Part shown: piece by piece, positions 36,231 to 45,921 of the stretch
How positions within the stretch are numbered: the first letter of the stretch is position 1
Layout of the letters: the number at the start of each line of letters is the position of its first letter
From: Pontiellaceae bacterium B12227
GTDB lineage: Bacteria > Verrucomicrobiota > Kiritimatiellia > Kiritimatiellales > Pontiellaceae
Direction of reading: 5' to 3'
NCBI GenBank assembly: GCA_029432775.1
Contig: JAROAZ010000003.1
Coordinates: 1 to 64,000, forward strand
DNA length: 64,000 nucleotides
The notes under the pieces: generated by a model
The model's database searches: none
Told to the model about the DNA's origin: nothing
Seen by the model: the letters and a program-made list of their open reading frames with translations, nothing else
Translations under genes and position numbers: made by a program

Positions 36231-36842
36231 TTAACCGTATTCTTCGGTATAATCTTCCATCGATGCTTCCAGTACCTTAAGAGCGTGTTCGCGTCCGTAG
36301 ATTTTCGGAATCGTCACGTCGGAAGGTTGGCCGGGAACAAGTTTATAGGTTTCGAAATAGTGGCGCATGCGTTCGACCAGGGCGGGAGATATATCTTTAA
36401 TATCGTTTGCATCTTCCCAGAACTGGTCGTTGTCGAGCACGGCAATAATTTTATCGTCAGCTTCGCCGTTATCGATCATCTGCATGCCGCCGATGACCCG
36501 CGCTTTCAGGATGACCTCACCCCGGTTAATGGGCCGTTCGGTGATTACACAAATGTCAAGCGGATCGCCGTCACCGCGCTCGGAGGAGGGCGATAGGGCA
36601 TGCACACGTGCCGAACAGTAGGTCTGCGGAACGAAGCCGTAGAGGGTGGGGGTCATGGAAGAGGTCAACTGGGGACGATCCACACGTAGATAACCGGTGG
36701 TTTTGTCGACTTCATATTTTACCGCATCGTAGGGTGTCATTTCGATATACGCATTGACGATGCCGTGTTTTTCGCCATCTTCTGCTTCAAGACCGTGCCA
36801 GGGATGTGGACGCCAACGATAGAACGTTTTCGGGAATGCCAT
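36231..36842 (-). CDS. ppa: Inorganic pyrophosphatase (family I)
   Basis: A 203-residue soluble enzyme that splits pyrophosphate to two phosphates, driving biosynthesis forward. Seen: YIEMTPYDAVKYEVDKTTGYLRVDRP, the YGFVPQTYC motif and the metal-binding DGDPLDICV. The 3' end is duplicated as an orphan fragment at 30187-30231, and the terminator lies at 36180-36208. The gene is the right-hand boundary of the accessory island. Confidence 0.96.
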   Translation of the reverse strand: MAFPKTFYRWRPHPWHGLEAEDGEKHGIVNAYIEMTPYDAVKYEVDKTTGYLRVDRPQLTSSMTPTLYGFVPQTYCSARVHALSPSSERGDGDPLDICVITERPINRGEVILKARVIGGMQMIDNGEADDKIIAVLDNDQFWEDANDIKDISPALVERMRHYFETYKLVPGQPSDVTIPKIYGREHALKVLEASMEDYTEEYG

Positions 36843-36936
36843 AATTCAACTCTTTCTTTTTTTAGACTGTCTTATTCAATGACAGGATCATAACGATTCG
36901 AAAAGAAAAAACATCCGGTGTTTGAGGGATGGGGTC

Positions 36937-38214
36937 CTAAACCTCGCGCCTGATGTCGGCACCGAGTGCGCGAAGCCGGTCCTCGATGGCCTCGTATCCG
37001 CGGTCAATCACCTGTGCATTATTGATGACGCTCCGGCCTTCGGCACAGCAGGCGGCAATCAACATCGCCATGCCCGCGCGGATGTCCGGACTGGTCAGTT
37101 TGCTGGCGCGCAGCTGCGTGGGGCCGATCACGACCACGCGGTGCGGATCGCACTGAATAATGTTGGCCCCCATCCCCATCAGGTGGTCGACAAAATACAT
37201 GCGGCTCTCAAACATTTTCTCGAAAAAGAGAGCGGTGCCCTGCGTCTGTGTGGCCAGCACAATGCAGACACTCATGAGGTCGGACGGGAAGGCGGGCCAG
37301 ATGCCGTCTTCAATTTTCGGCGTGGCGTTGCCTTCGTCGGGGCGGATCATGCGTTGCGGCTGTTGCGGCACAATCAGATCGCGACCCTCGCGGGTCCAAT
37401 CGACCCCGAGTTTAGAAAAGGCACGCTGCATCACCTGCAGGGTCTGTGGCTCGCCCGCATTGGGAATCGTCAGCGATCCGCCGGTCACGACTGCCGCAGT
37501 GATATAGCTGCCGACTTCAATGTAGTCCGGCTGCACCGTATATTCGGCGCCATGCAGTTTCTCCACACCTTTGATGGTCAGCATATTGGTTCCGATTCCG
37601 GAAATATCCGCCCCCATAGCGTTCAGCAGGTGGGCGAGATCCTGCACATGCGGCTCGCAGGCCGCGTTGTAAATGGTGGAGGTGCCTTCCGCGAGTGTGG
37701 CAGCCATCATCACATTTTCGGTTGCCGTCACACTGGCTTCGTCGAACACCATTTTCCAGGCGCTTAGCGGCCCGGCTTTAAACCGGTAGGCCTGATCGGT
37801 GGAGATTTCCGCGCCCAGCGAGCGCAGCCCGTAAAAATGGGTATCAAGCCGGCGGCGCCCGATGACATCGCCGCCGGGAGGATAGATGGTTGCACTGCCG
37901 TGTGCCGCGGTCAGCGGGCCGGCCAGCAGAACGGACGTGCGCACCCGGGCGCAGAGGTCGTGGTCGAGTTCGGTGGTACGCAGGCCTTTGGCGCAGAGCG
38001 TCAGAGTGTGGTCCTCAAGCGAAACTGCAACGCCGATACTTTCGAGCAGCTCAAGCATCACCTTAACGTCTTTAATCAGCGGAACATTATGGAGCACGAC
38101 CGGCTGGTCGGTCAGCACACAGCTGGCCAGCATGGGCAGCACCGCATTTTTATTTCCCCGAGGATTGAAGGTCCCGCTGATCGGATTGCCGCCATTGATG
38201 ATGAATTTAGCCAC
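36937..38214 (-). CDS. murA: UDP-N-acetylglucosamine 1-carboxyvinyltransferase (MurA) with Asp at the catalytic Cys position
   Basis: A 425-residue enzyme of the first committed step of peptidoglycan synthesis, adding enolpyruvate to UDP-GlcNAc. The N-terminus (INGGNPISGTFNPRGNKNAVLPML) and the RVRTSVLLAGPL block are typical. The active loop reads PPGGDVIGRRRLD: D116 stands where E. coli MurA has Cys115, and the usual Pro after Arg is also changed. Asp here is known in other bacteria and makes the enzyme insensitive to fosfomycin. No other wall genes lie beside it. Confidence 0.93.
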   Translation of the reverse strand: MAKFIINGGNPISGTFNPRGNKNAVLPMLASCVLTDQPVVLHNVPLIKDVKVMLELLESIGVAVSLEDHTLTLCAKGLRTTELDHDLCARVRTSVLLAGPLTAAHGSATIYPPGGDVIGRRRLDTHFYGLRSLGAEISTDQAYRFKAGPLSAWKMVFDEASVTATENVMMAATLAEGTSTIYNAACEPHVQDLAHLLNAMGADISGIGTNMLTIKGVEKLHGAEYTVQPDYIEVGSYITAAVVTGGSLTIPNAGEPQTLQVMQRAFSKLGVDWTREGRDLIVPQQPQRMIRPDEGNATPKIEDGIWPAFPSDLMSVCIVLATQTQGTALFFEKMFESRMYFVDHLMGMGANIIQCDPHRVVVIGPTQLRASKLTSPDIRAGMAMLIAACCAEGRSVINNAQVIDRGYEAIEDRLRALGADIRREV

Positions 38215-38272
38215 TGTGTTTTTCCCTGTTATACCATTTTCAAAAACATATGGGTCCGAACTCCTGCTTTAT

Positions 38273-38344
38273 TCCTCGCAGAGCCGCAAAGAGCGCAGAG
38301 CAAATAATCTGTCCGCTCTGCGTCCTCTGCGCCTTTGCGAGGGG
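38273..38344. repeat. Long hairpin (CGCAGAG words)
   Basis: The left arm CCTCGCAGAGCCGCAAAGAG pairs with CTCTGCGCCTTTGCGAGG on the right. The left arm is nearly the same as that of the hairpin at 46852-46940 inside the atp operon. Confidence 0.75.
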
Positions 38345-38428
38345 CCAAGTTATACCTGAATATTTTTCTGATTGGCATTCTACGTAAAAAACGAATGTTC
38401 CAGACCTTGGAAAAAATAGAAAGCACAT

Positions 38429-38443
38429 TTCCAATCATTGGAA
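38429..38443. repeat. TTCCAANSNTTGGAA palindrome (intergenic)
   Basis: Exact copy with centre TCA, 31 bp (about three turns) after a one-mismatch copy at 38398-38412, before the first TPM gene. Confidence 0.85.
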
Positions 38444-38511
38444 AATGCGGCTCTATAAATATGTGGGTTGTTTATAATGGAATTCGTAAGGCGGTCGGCT
38501 ATTCTTCCTCC

Positions 38512-39291
38512 ATGCGAAAACAAGTCCAAGTTTATTTGCTGCTGTTTGCCTGTGCCGTTTCTGCTCTGGCGTCCGATGCGTTTCTGAATCGGCTGGAGCC
38601 GCGCGGCTATGTGAATGACTTTGCGTACATTCTTTCCGAGGCAGACGAGCAGCGTATAAATCGGGTGATCGTTGAGCTGAATCAAAAGACCGGCGCGGAG
38701 ATTGCGGTGGTGACGCTGAAAACGCTGGCGGGCCGTGATATCGATGACTTTACCAACCGGCTTTTTGAAAAGTGGGGCGTCGGGCAGGAGGGCAAGGATA
38801 ACGGTCTGATGTTCCTTTGCGCAATGCAGGACCGCAAGATGCGGATTGAAGTGGGATATGGACTGGAAGGCATCATTTCGGATTCAAAGGCCGGGCGCAT
38901 CCGGCGGGATATCATTACACCGCACTTCAAAGCGGGAAATCCGGCGGCTGGAATTCTGGCGGGCGTGAGAGCGCTTTCCGATGTAGTTGAGGGTAAGTCG
39001 TTAAATCTGCCGGTTTCCCGGGAGCCGGTGAAAAATTCGGGATCGGGTTGGGGATGGCTGTTACTTTTCACTTTTTTCGGATTAATAGGACTTATTGCTT
39101 ATATTGACCATAAACGCGGTGGCGGAATGAAGGCGGTAAGAAGAGGGCGCTATACCTGGGATGGACATTATAGACAAGGGCCCGGATCCGGAAGCGGCGG
39201 CTTTGGCGGAGGCGGTGGTTTCAGTGGCGGTGGATTCGGCGGTTTCAGTGGAGGCTGCTCCGGGGGCGGCGGATCGAGCGGCGGTTGGTAG
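38512..39291 (+). CDS. TPM-domain (YgcG-like) exported membrane protein 1
   Basis: A 259-residue protein with a signal peptide (VYLLLFACAVSALA), a TPM domain (about 20-150; VNDFAYILSEADEQRINRVI, TGAEIAVVTLKTL, FTNRLFEKWGVGQEGKDNGLMFL), one membrane helix (LLLFTFFGLIGLIAYI) and a Gly-Ser-rich tail ending in SSGGW. TPM proteins act in envelope maintenance and often sit beside LemA, as here. The start is ATG 38512, where the signal peptide begins. It is a tandem paralogue of the next gene. Confidence 0.9.
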   Translation: MRKQVQVYLLLFACAVSALASDAFLNRLEPRGYVNDFAYILSEADEQRINRVIVELNQKTGAEIAVVTLKTLAGRDIDDFTNRLFEKWGVGQEGKDNGLMFLCAMQDRKMRIEVGYGLEGIISDSKAGRIRRDIITPHFKAGNPAAGILAGVRALSDVVEGKSLNLPVSREPVKNSGSGWGWLLLFTFFGLIGLIAYIDHKRGGGMKAVRRGRYTWDGHYRQGPGSGSGGFGGGGGFSGGGFGGFSGGCSGGGGSSGGW

Positions 39292-39336
39292 CGGCAGGAA
39301 ACTTGAAACTGGAACAACAAAGAGTAGTGTGCGCGA

Positions 39337-40107
39337 ATGTTTAGACTAAAAACCATCTTTCCAATCCTTGGAATCCTGTTGCTGGCGGTTTCTGCCGGGG
39401 CTTCCGATCGCCTGCTCAACAGTTTGCAACCGCGCAACGGCGTGGCGGTCTATGATTATGCCAAGGTCATTTCCACAACCGACGAGCGTAAGCTGGAGTC
39501 GATGATCGATGAGCTGGAGCAGAAGACCGGCGCCGAGATTGCCGTGGTTACGCTCCAATCCCTGGAAGGCGGTCAGATTGATGATTTCACGAACCGCTTA
39601 TTTGAAAAGTGGGGCGTGGGTCAGAAGGGCAAGGACAACGGCTTGATGTTTCTGGCGGCGATGAAGGACCGCAAGATGCGGATTGAGGTCGGCTATGGGC
39701 TGGAAGGTGCGATTCCGGATTCCAAGGCCGGCCGCATTCGGCGCGATGTGATTACGCCCTATTTCCAGGCAAACCAGCCCGGCGGGGGGATTGTTGCCGG
39801 CGTGGCCCTGCTCACACAGGAGATCGCGAAGGAATACGGGGTGGAACTGACCGGCTCGGCCACACAGTACCGATATCCCTCGAACTCGCGCCGCTCGTCG
39901 GGAGACCGGAAGGGTAATCCATTGGTCACGTTGATCGTGGTCGTGCTTTTTGTAATTTTCGCCATTCGTCATCCACATCTTGCCATGCTTCTGCTGCTTA
40001 GCGGTGGGGGCGGACGCGGCTCCGGCGGGGGTGGCGGTTTTGGCGGTGGAGGCGGCGGCTTCGGCGGCGGTATGTCCGGCGGCGGCGGCTCCAGCGGCGG
40101 CTGGTAA
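39337..40107 (+). CDS. TPM-domain (YgcG-like) exported membrane protein 2
   Basis: A 256-residue paralogue of the preceding gene. It has the same order: signal peptide (LKTIFPILGILLLAVSAGAS), TPM domain (VYDYAKVISTTDERKLESMI, FTNRLFEKWGVGQKGKDNGL), membrane helix (VTLIVVVLFVIFAI) and a Gly-rich SSGGW tail. The gene pair arose by duplication. An exact TTCCAANSNTTGGAA palindrome (39359-39373) encodes part of the signal peptide (FPILG). Confidence 0.9.
   Translation: MFRLKTIFPILGILLLAVSAGASDRLLNSLQPRNGVAVYDYAKVISTTDERKLESMIDELEQKTGAEIAVVTLQSLEGGQIDDFTNRLFEKWGVGQKGKDNGLMFLAAMKDRKMRIEVGYGLEGAIPDSKAGRIRRDVITPYFQANQPGGGIVAGVALLTQEIAKEYGVELTGSATQYRYPSNSRRSSGDRKGNPLVTLIVVVLFVIFAIRHPHLAMLLLLSGGGGRGSGGGGGFGGGGGGFGGGMSGGGGSSGGW
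39359..39373. repeat. TTCCAANSNTTGGAA palindrome (coding, TPM gene 2)
   Basis: Exact copy with centre TCC inside the signal-peptide part of the gene. Confidence 0.8.
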
Positions 40108-40126
40108 CAATTTATAGGAGATAATC

Positions 40127-40840
40127 ATGACACCAGAAAAACTAGTTGAAGAGTTAAAGCAGGCCTGCCCGACCGGGTTGAAAACGGTTGTGTTGTATGG
40201 CTCCGCGGCGGCGGGCGATTATGCCGGGAAACGCTCCGATTATAATGTGTTGGTTGTAACTGAAGATCTGAATCTTTCGACGCTGGACGCGCTTTCCAAA
40301 ACGGCGTCGAAATGGTCGCAGGCCGGCAATCCGGCTCCGTTGCTGTTCACCGAAGAGCGGCTTTCGCAGGCGACGGATGTATTCCCGATTGAGTTGCTCG
40401 ATATCCGCGAGTGTCATAAAATCCTGTATGGAGAGGATGTTGTCCAGGGATTGGAAATCGATACCAAAAACCTGCGCCTCGAGATCGAGCATGAGTTGCG
40501 CGGTAAACTGATTAAATTACGCCAAAGTTATCTGCTGACGGGCGGGAAGCCTAAAGCGGTCGCCGAGCTGATGGTCGATTCGCTGTCGACCTTCCTGGTC
40601 CTCTTCCGCGCGTCGCTGCGTTTGTTCGAAGAGGCGGTGCCACAGCAAAAGTTCCAGGCATTGGAACAATTATCGAACCATTTGGAGTTTGATGCGTCTG
40701 TATTTCTGACCGTGCAGCAATTGAAAGCAGGGACCAAAAAACCGAAAGAGGTTGTGGTCGGAGACCTGTTTAACACCTATTTAAAAACCATTGAGTGCGT
40801 CATCGATGCGGTTGACGCCTATATTCATAAAGGAGAGTAA
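40127..40840 (+). CDS. Nucleotidyltransferase-like protein with altered catalytic site
   Basis: A 237-residue cytoplasmic protein. The N-terminal part has the polymerase-beta-like GSAAAGDYAGKRSDYNVLVV block (25-44). The usual DxD metal pair is D38-Y-N40, so the second Asp is replaced by Asn, which may lower or abolish activity. The rest is helical (about 115-237). It starts 20 bp after TPM gene 2 and lies 2 bp before lemA, so all are probably one transcript. Its role with TPM and LemA proteins is unknown. Confidence 0.75.
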   Translation: MTPEKLVEELKQACPTGLKTVVLYGSAAAGDYAGKRSDYNVLVVTEDLNLSTLDALSKTASKWSQAGNPAPLLFTEERLSQATDVFPIELLDIRECHKILYGEDVVQGLEIDTKNLRLEIEHELRGKLIKLRQSYLLTGGKPKAVAELMVDSLSTFLVLFRASLRLFEEAVPQQKFQALEQLSNHLEFDASVFLTVQQLKAGTKKPKEVVVGDLFNTYLKTIECVIDAVDAYIHKGE

Positions 40841-40842
40841 CG

Positions 40843-41415
40843 ATGAAAGCTACTTGGATTGGAATTGGCGGATTTTTTGCCGTGGTTGTGATTATGTTCA
40901 TGATGTTTATCAGCATCAATAACGGCATTATTGACATGGATGAAAATGTGAACCAGTCGTGGGCGAATGTGGAAACCGTGCTGCAGCGTCGATACGACCT
41001 CATCCCGAACGTGGTGAATACCGTTAAGGGGTTTGCAGATCATGAAAAGGAACTGCTGACAGAAGTCACCCGTCTGCGCAGCCAGTGGGGCGCGGCCAAG
41101 GCGTCCGGAAATGTCGATCAGAGCGTCAAGACGGCCGGTATGATGGAAAGCGCGCTGGGTCGGTTAATGGTGGTGGTTGAAAAATATCCCGACATCAAAT
41201 CCAACCAGAACTTTTTAGCGTTGCAGGAGGAACTCTCCGGAACTGAGAATCGGATCTCGGTGGAGCGCCGGCGTTATAATGAAGCGGTTTCCGCATATAA
41301 CAAAAAGATCCGCAAATATCCCGGCTCCTTTGTGGCGGGCATGAAGGGCTACGAAAAACGTGTGCCGTTTGAAGCGGCTGCTGAAGCCGCTGCGGCTCCG
41401 ACCGTCTCCTTTTAG
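40843..41415 (+). CDS. lemA: LemA family protein
   Basis: A 190-residue protein with one N-terminal membrane helix (GIGGFFAVVVIMFMMFISI), then long helices: NQSWANVETVLQRRYDLIPNVVNTVKGF and NFLALQEELSGTENRISVERRRYNEAVSAYN are the family hallmarks. LemA and TPM proteins occur together widely; the molecular role is not settled. The ATP synthase genes begin 17 bp after its stop, so read-through into them is possible. Confidence 0.93.
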   Translation: MKATWIGIGGFFAVVVIMFMMFISINNGIIDMDENVNQSWANVETVLQRRYDLIPNVVNTVKGFADHEKELLTEVTRLRSQWGAAKASGNVDQSVKTAGMMESALGRLMVVVEKYPDIKSNQNFLALQEELSGTENRISVERRRYNEAVSAYNKKIRKYPGSFVAGMKGYEKRVPFEAAAEAAAAPTVSF

Positions 41416-41432
41416 AATGCAGAACCAGTTCC

Positions 41433-41732
41433 ATGCCCAGTCCGAATAAAAAGGATCGCAAACGCGCTTCGGCTAAAGAGCTGGCCAGTCCGGCCGTTGG
41501 ATTCGGGAGCTCGTTTGCGGGCGGCATGGCGGTGTTCGGGCTGGGTGGCCACTGGCTGGATAGAAAGACCGGACACGAGTACCTGTTTACTTTGCTGGGC
41601 ATTGGCCTGGGCCTGCTCTACGGGGCCTGGGAACTCTGGAAGTTGATCACGATCTCGAACCGGCAAGCTGAGCGGAGGCGCCGCGAGCAGGCCGAAAAGC
41701 AGGAGTCGGAGACAAATGAACCTGCAAAATAG
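41433..41732 (+). CDS. AtpZ/AtpI-like small membrane protein
   Basis: A 99-residue protein with two membrane helices (VGFGSSFAGGMAVFGLGGHWL and YLFTLLGIGLGLLYGAWELW). It matches the AtpZ/AtpI-like proteins encoded first in many F-type ATP synthase operons, which have been linked to c-ring assembly and magnesium or calcium uptake. It overlaps the next gene by 17 bp. Confidence 0.85.
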   Translation: MPSPNKKDRKRASAKELASPAVGFGSSFAGGMAVFGLGGHWLDRKTGHEYLFTLLGIGLGLLYGAWELWKLITISNRQAERRRREQAEKQESETNEPAK

Positions 41733-42144
41733 CACGTTTATTCGGCTGTGGGGGCGCGGGTTATTAGTTGCATCCGTGGTGTTTATGCTTTGCTCGCTCT
41801 TAATATATGAGCAAGCAGATAATAATACTCAGAGAAAAGACGTATTTTATTGTTGGCTCCTCGTTTTTTTTAATGCATATATCGGTACTTTTATAGCGAA
41901 TCAGGCGATCAAACGGGATTTTACCGGCTTTATGGTGTGGGCCCTTTTGATTAACGGGCTGCGGGCAGGCCTTTTTCTGATTTTGCTGTTAAGCATTGTT
42001 AAATGGCAGGTTGAAGAGGTGCGCGGGTTTGTTTTGATGACCTTTACAGGGTATTTCATCTTTCTCGCGGCGGAGATTTACGGTCTCCATACTCATACAA
42101 AACGATTAGCGAAGGACCCGCAGTACGGCTTGAAAGATGACTAA
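41716..42144 (+). CDS. Four-helix membrane protein in the atp operon (AtpI-like position)
   Basis: A 142-residue protein with four likely membrane helices. It overlaps the genes on both sides (17 bp and 8 bp) and sits where a second small assembly protein (UncI/AtpI-like) is found in other atp operons. No conserved motif was recognised, so the assembly role is inferred from position. Confidence 0.6.
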   Translation: MNLQNSTFIRLWGRGLLVASVVFMLCSLLIYEQADNNTQRKDVFYCWLLVFFNAYIGTFIANQAIKRDFTGFMVWALLINGLRAGLFLILLLSIVKWQVEEVRGFVLMTFTGYFIFLAAEIYGLHTHTKRLAKDPQYGLKDD

Positions 42145-42955
42145 TTCGGTACACATTGTAGAAGAGATGCAGCATCAGGTGCACGAAACGGCCGACCGGG
42201 CTCACTACGTGAACCAGTGGGTGATGCACCACGTTACCGATTCCGGCGAATGGCATACGCCTTTGTGGAGTCTGCACCTTCCTCCCTGGATCAGTAATAA
42301 CGCGGTTATGCTGATCATCACTAGTTTTTTCCTGATTATCGGGTTCGGATCATTTTTCCGCTATCAGAAAGGCAAAGCGCCCCGCGGCTGGACGAATGCA
42401 CTGGAAGTATTTGTTTTGTTCGTACGCAACGAAATCAGCATTGCCTATCTCGGAGAAAAGGACGGCCGGAAAATGGCGCCGCTCTTTTTAACGTTTTTCT
42501 TCTTCATTCTGACGGCGAACCTGATGGGGCTTTGTCCGCTGTTTTCCACCTCCACGGGCAATATCAATGTAACGATGGGCCTGGCCTCGATCACCTTCTT
42601 TTTCATGGTGTTCGGAGCAATGTATGTGAACGGGCCGATCAAATTCTTCAAAGCCTTTGCCCCCGAGGGCGTACCGTGGCCGATTCTGGTGATTTTAATG
42701 CCGATCGAGATGATCGGGCTGGTGATAAAATGTGCGGCCCTGACGATCCGGCTGTTTGCCAATATGCTGGCCGGACATATTGTGGTCTTTTCGTTGGTTG
42801 GACTGCTGGTGACGTTCGGCCTATGGGCCCTTCCGGCCTTGGCGATGGCGCTCGCGATTAACCTGTTGGAAGTCTTCATCGCGTTCCTGCAGGCCTACGT
42901 TTTTACCGTGCTTTCCGCGATGTTTATCGGCGAGATGTATCATCCGGCGCATTAA
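42137..42955 (+). CDS. atpB: ATP synthase F0 subunit a
   Basis: A 272-residue membrane subunit carrying the proton half-channels. The essential Arg is R205 in LTIRLFANMLAGH, and helices with the conserved Asn/Gln (ALAINLLEVFIAFLQAYVFTVL) follow. The N-terminal part before the first helix is rich in His and acidic residues. Confidence 0.95.
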   Translation: MTNSVHIVEEMQHQVHETADRAHYVNQWVMHHVTDSGEWHTPLWSLHLPPWISNNAVMLIITSFFLIIGFGSFFRYQKGKAPRGWTNALEVFVLFVRNEISIAYLGEKDGRKMAPLFLTFFFFILTANLMGLCPLFSTSTGNINVTMGLASITFFFMVFGAMYVNGPIKFFKAFAPEGVPWPILVILMPIEMIGLVIKCAALTIRLFANMLAGHIVVFSLVGLLVTFGLWALPALAMALAINLLEVFIAFLQAYVFTVLSAMFIGEMYHPAH

Positions 42956-43001
42956 TTTTTAGTGAAATAGTTGAACAAAAAATAAGACTCAGGAGATAAT
43001 T

Positions 43002-43202
43002 ATGAATGTAGCAGTATTTGGCGCAGGACTTGTCGTATTTGCAGCAGCTTTAGGAATTGGCTGGATTGGTTCCAGTGCAATGAAGGCGATGTCTCGTCAG
43101 CCGGAAGCCGCATCCAACATTCAGACCGCCATGCTGATTGCCTGTGCCCTGATTGAGGGTGTTGCGCTGTTTGGCGCGGTGATCTGCTTCCTGGCCAACT
43201 AA
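43002..43202 (+). CDS. atpE: ATP synthase F0 subunit c
   Basis: A 66-residue two-helix proteolipid, short for the family (usually 70-90). The loop reads SRQPEA and the ion-carrying acid is E52 in CALIEGVALFG. The Ser/Thr after Glu needed by sodium-type rings is replaced by Gly-Val, so proton coupling is more likely. An AGGAGAT site precedes the start. Confidence 0.94.
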   Translation: MNVAVFGAGLVVFAAALGIGWIGSSAMKAMSRQPEAASNIQTAMLIACALIEGVALFGAVICFLAN

Positions 43203-43235
43203 TCCGAATAAGACGCACGACTTGCAGGAGTAAGC

Positions 43236-43811
43236 ATGGCTGATTCGGCACATAAAACCGAAGTTTCGCACGATACTGTGGAAACCACCCAGGCGCATAT
43301 CGGGCATGGGCAGGACGCCCATGCGGAAATCAACCCGATGGAGATTTCCGGACAGATGGTCGTTTGGACCTGGGTGCTGTTCTTCATCACGTTGGGCGCG
43401 CTTTACAAGGTGGCCTGGAAACCGATTCTCGGAACGCTTGATAAGCGGGAAGAGGAAATCCAGGAAAGCATCGATAATGCTGAGGTGCTGCGCAACGAAA
43501 TGGCCCAGCTCGAAGCCGTTAAGGCGGAGCAGCTGGCGGAGGCGGACGCTAAATCCAAGAAGATTTTGGAAACGGCTCGCAACGGTGCTCAGGAGCAGGC
43601 TAAAGCGATCGAGGAAAAAGCCCGGGATGAAGCGGCCATTCTCACCGAGAACGCGCACCGCGATATTGATGTTTCCAGGGCGCTGGCCGAAGACGGGTTG
43701 CGTCTGAAAAGCGCGGTGTGGGCTCGCGAGCTCGCCGGTAAGCTGATCGATGAAAATCTCGACGACGATAAGAATCGGGCGTTGACCGATAAACTGATCG
43801 AGGAGCTCTAG
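43236..43811 (+). CDS. atpF: ATP synthase F0 subunit b
   Basis: A 191-residue stator subunit. A 40-residue His-containing leader precedes the one membrane helix (VVWTWVLFFITLGALYKVAW), then comes a long charged coiled coil and a short C-terminal helix that meets delta. It is a little longer than usual (about 160) because of the leader. Confidence 0.93.
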   Translation: MADSAHKTEVSHDTVETTQAHIGHGQDAHAEINPMEISGQMVVWTWVLFFITLGALYKVAWKPILGTLDKREEEIQESIDNAEVLRNEMAQLEAVKAEQLAEADAKSKKILETARNGAQEQAKAIEEKARDEAAILTENAHRDIDVSRALAEDGLRLKSAVWARELAGKLIDENLDDDKNRALTDKLIEEL

Positions 43812-43818
43812 CAATCCA

Positions 43819-44385
43819 ATGGAGATAACTTCCGTTTCCAGACGCTATGGCGGTGCGCTTTACGATTTTGCTCGTGAGCAGGATGCCAGAGATGCCGTCC
43901 GGGCCGATTGTACAGCCATTCTTAAGCTGTATGAAAGCTCCTCGGAATTTGCAGGATTTGTCGATGATCCGACGATCCCGCTCAACGAAGCGGAAAAAAC
44001 GCTGATTGCCCTACTCGAGGCACAGGCGAATCCGGCCCTGTTGCAGTTTCTTCGTTTTCTGGTTTCGAAGCGCCGGCTGGACCAACTGCCTGCGGTTTGT
44101 AAAGTCTATGAACAGCAGATCTGCGAAGAGCTCGGTATTCTCAAGGTCAAGGTCAGCGCGGCCCATGTGCTGAGCGATACACAGCTGACGGCCATGAAAG
44201 AGAAGCTTCAGGCTCGTTACAACAAACAGATCGATGCGGATGTCGAGGTTGATCCCGCGCTGATCGGTGGTTTAAAAATTCAGGTGGGCGACCATATCCG
44301 GGATTTCAGCCTGGCCACTAAACTCGATCGTTTTGAACAAAGCGTGATCAACGCAAAGCACGAACACCCTAAGTTAGAAGGTTAA
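43819..44385 (+). CDS. atpH: ATP synthase F1 subunit delta
   Basis: A 188-residue subunit linking b to F1. [18 protein letters not shown] is the typical start, and [27 protein letters not shown] is the family's C-terminal block. The start lies 7 bp after atpF. Confidence 0.94.
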   Translation: MEITSVSRRYGGALYDFAREQDARDAVRADCTAILKLYESSSEFAGFVDDPTIPLNEAEKTLIALLEAQANPALLQFLRFLVSKRRLDQLPAVCKVYEQQICEELGILKVKVSAAHVLSDTQLTAMKEKLQARYNKQIDADVEVDPALIGGLKIQVGDHIRDFSLATKLDRFEQSVINAKHEHPKLEG

Positions 44386-44389
44386 AATC

Positions 44390-45904
<1,515 letters not shown>

Positions 45905-45921
45905 CGTTACCTTAGGCAATC

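Larger units (their letters stand above)
38215..38511. promoter_or_regulatory. Spacer between divergent murA and the TPM gene
   Basis: A 297-bp divergent spacer. It holds the hairpin 38273-38344 and two TTCCAA palindromes (38398-38412 with one mismatch; 38429-38443 exact). No clear promoter was fixed. Confidence 0.45.

Noticed and set aside
43002..43202. Sodium-type c-ring, suggested by the Mrp and antiporter genes nearby
   Set aside because: The Glu is followed by Gly-Val, not the Ser/Thr needed for sodium binding, so proton coupling is more likely.
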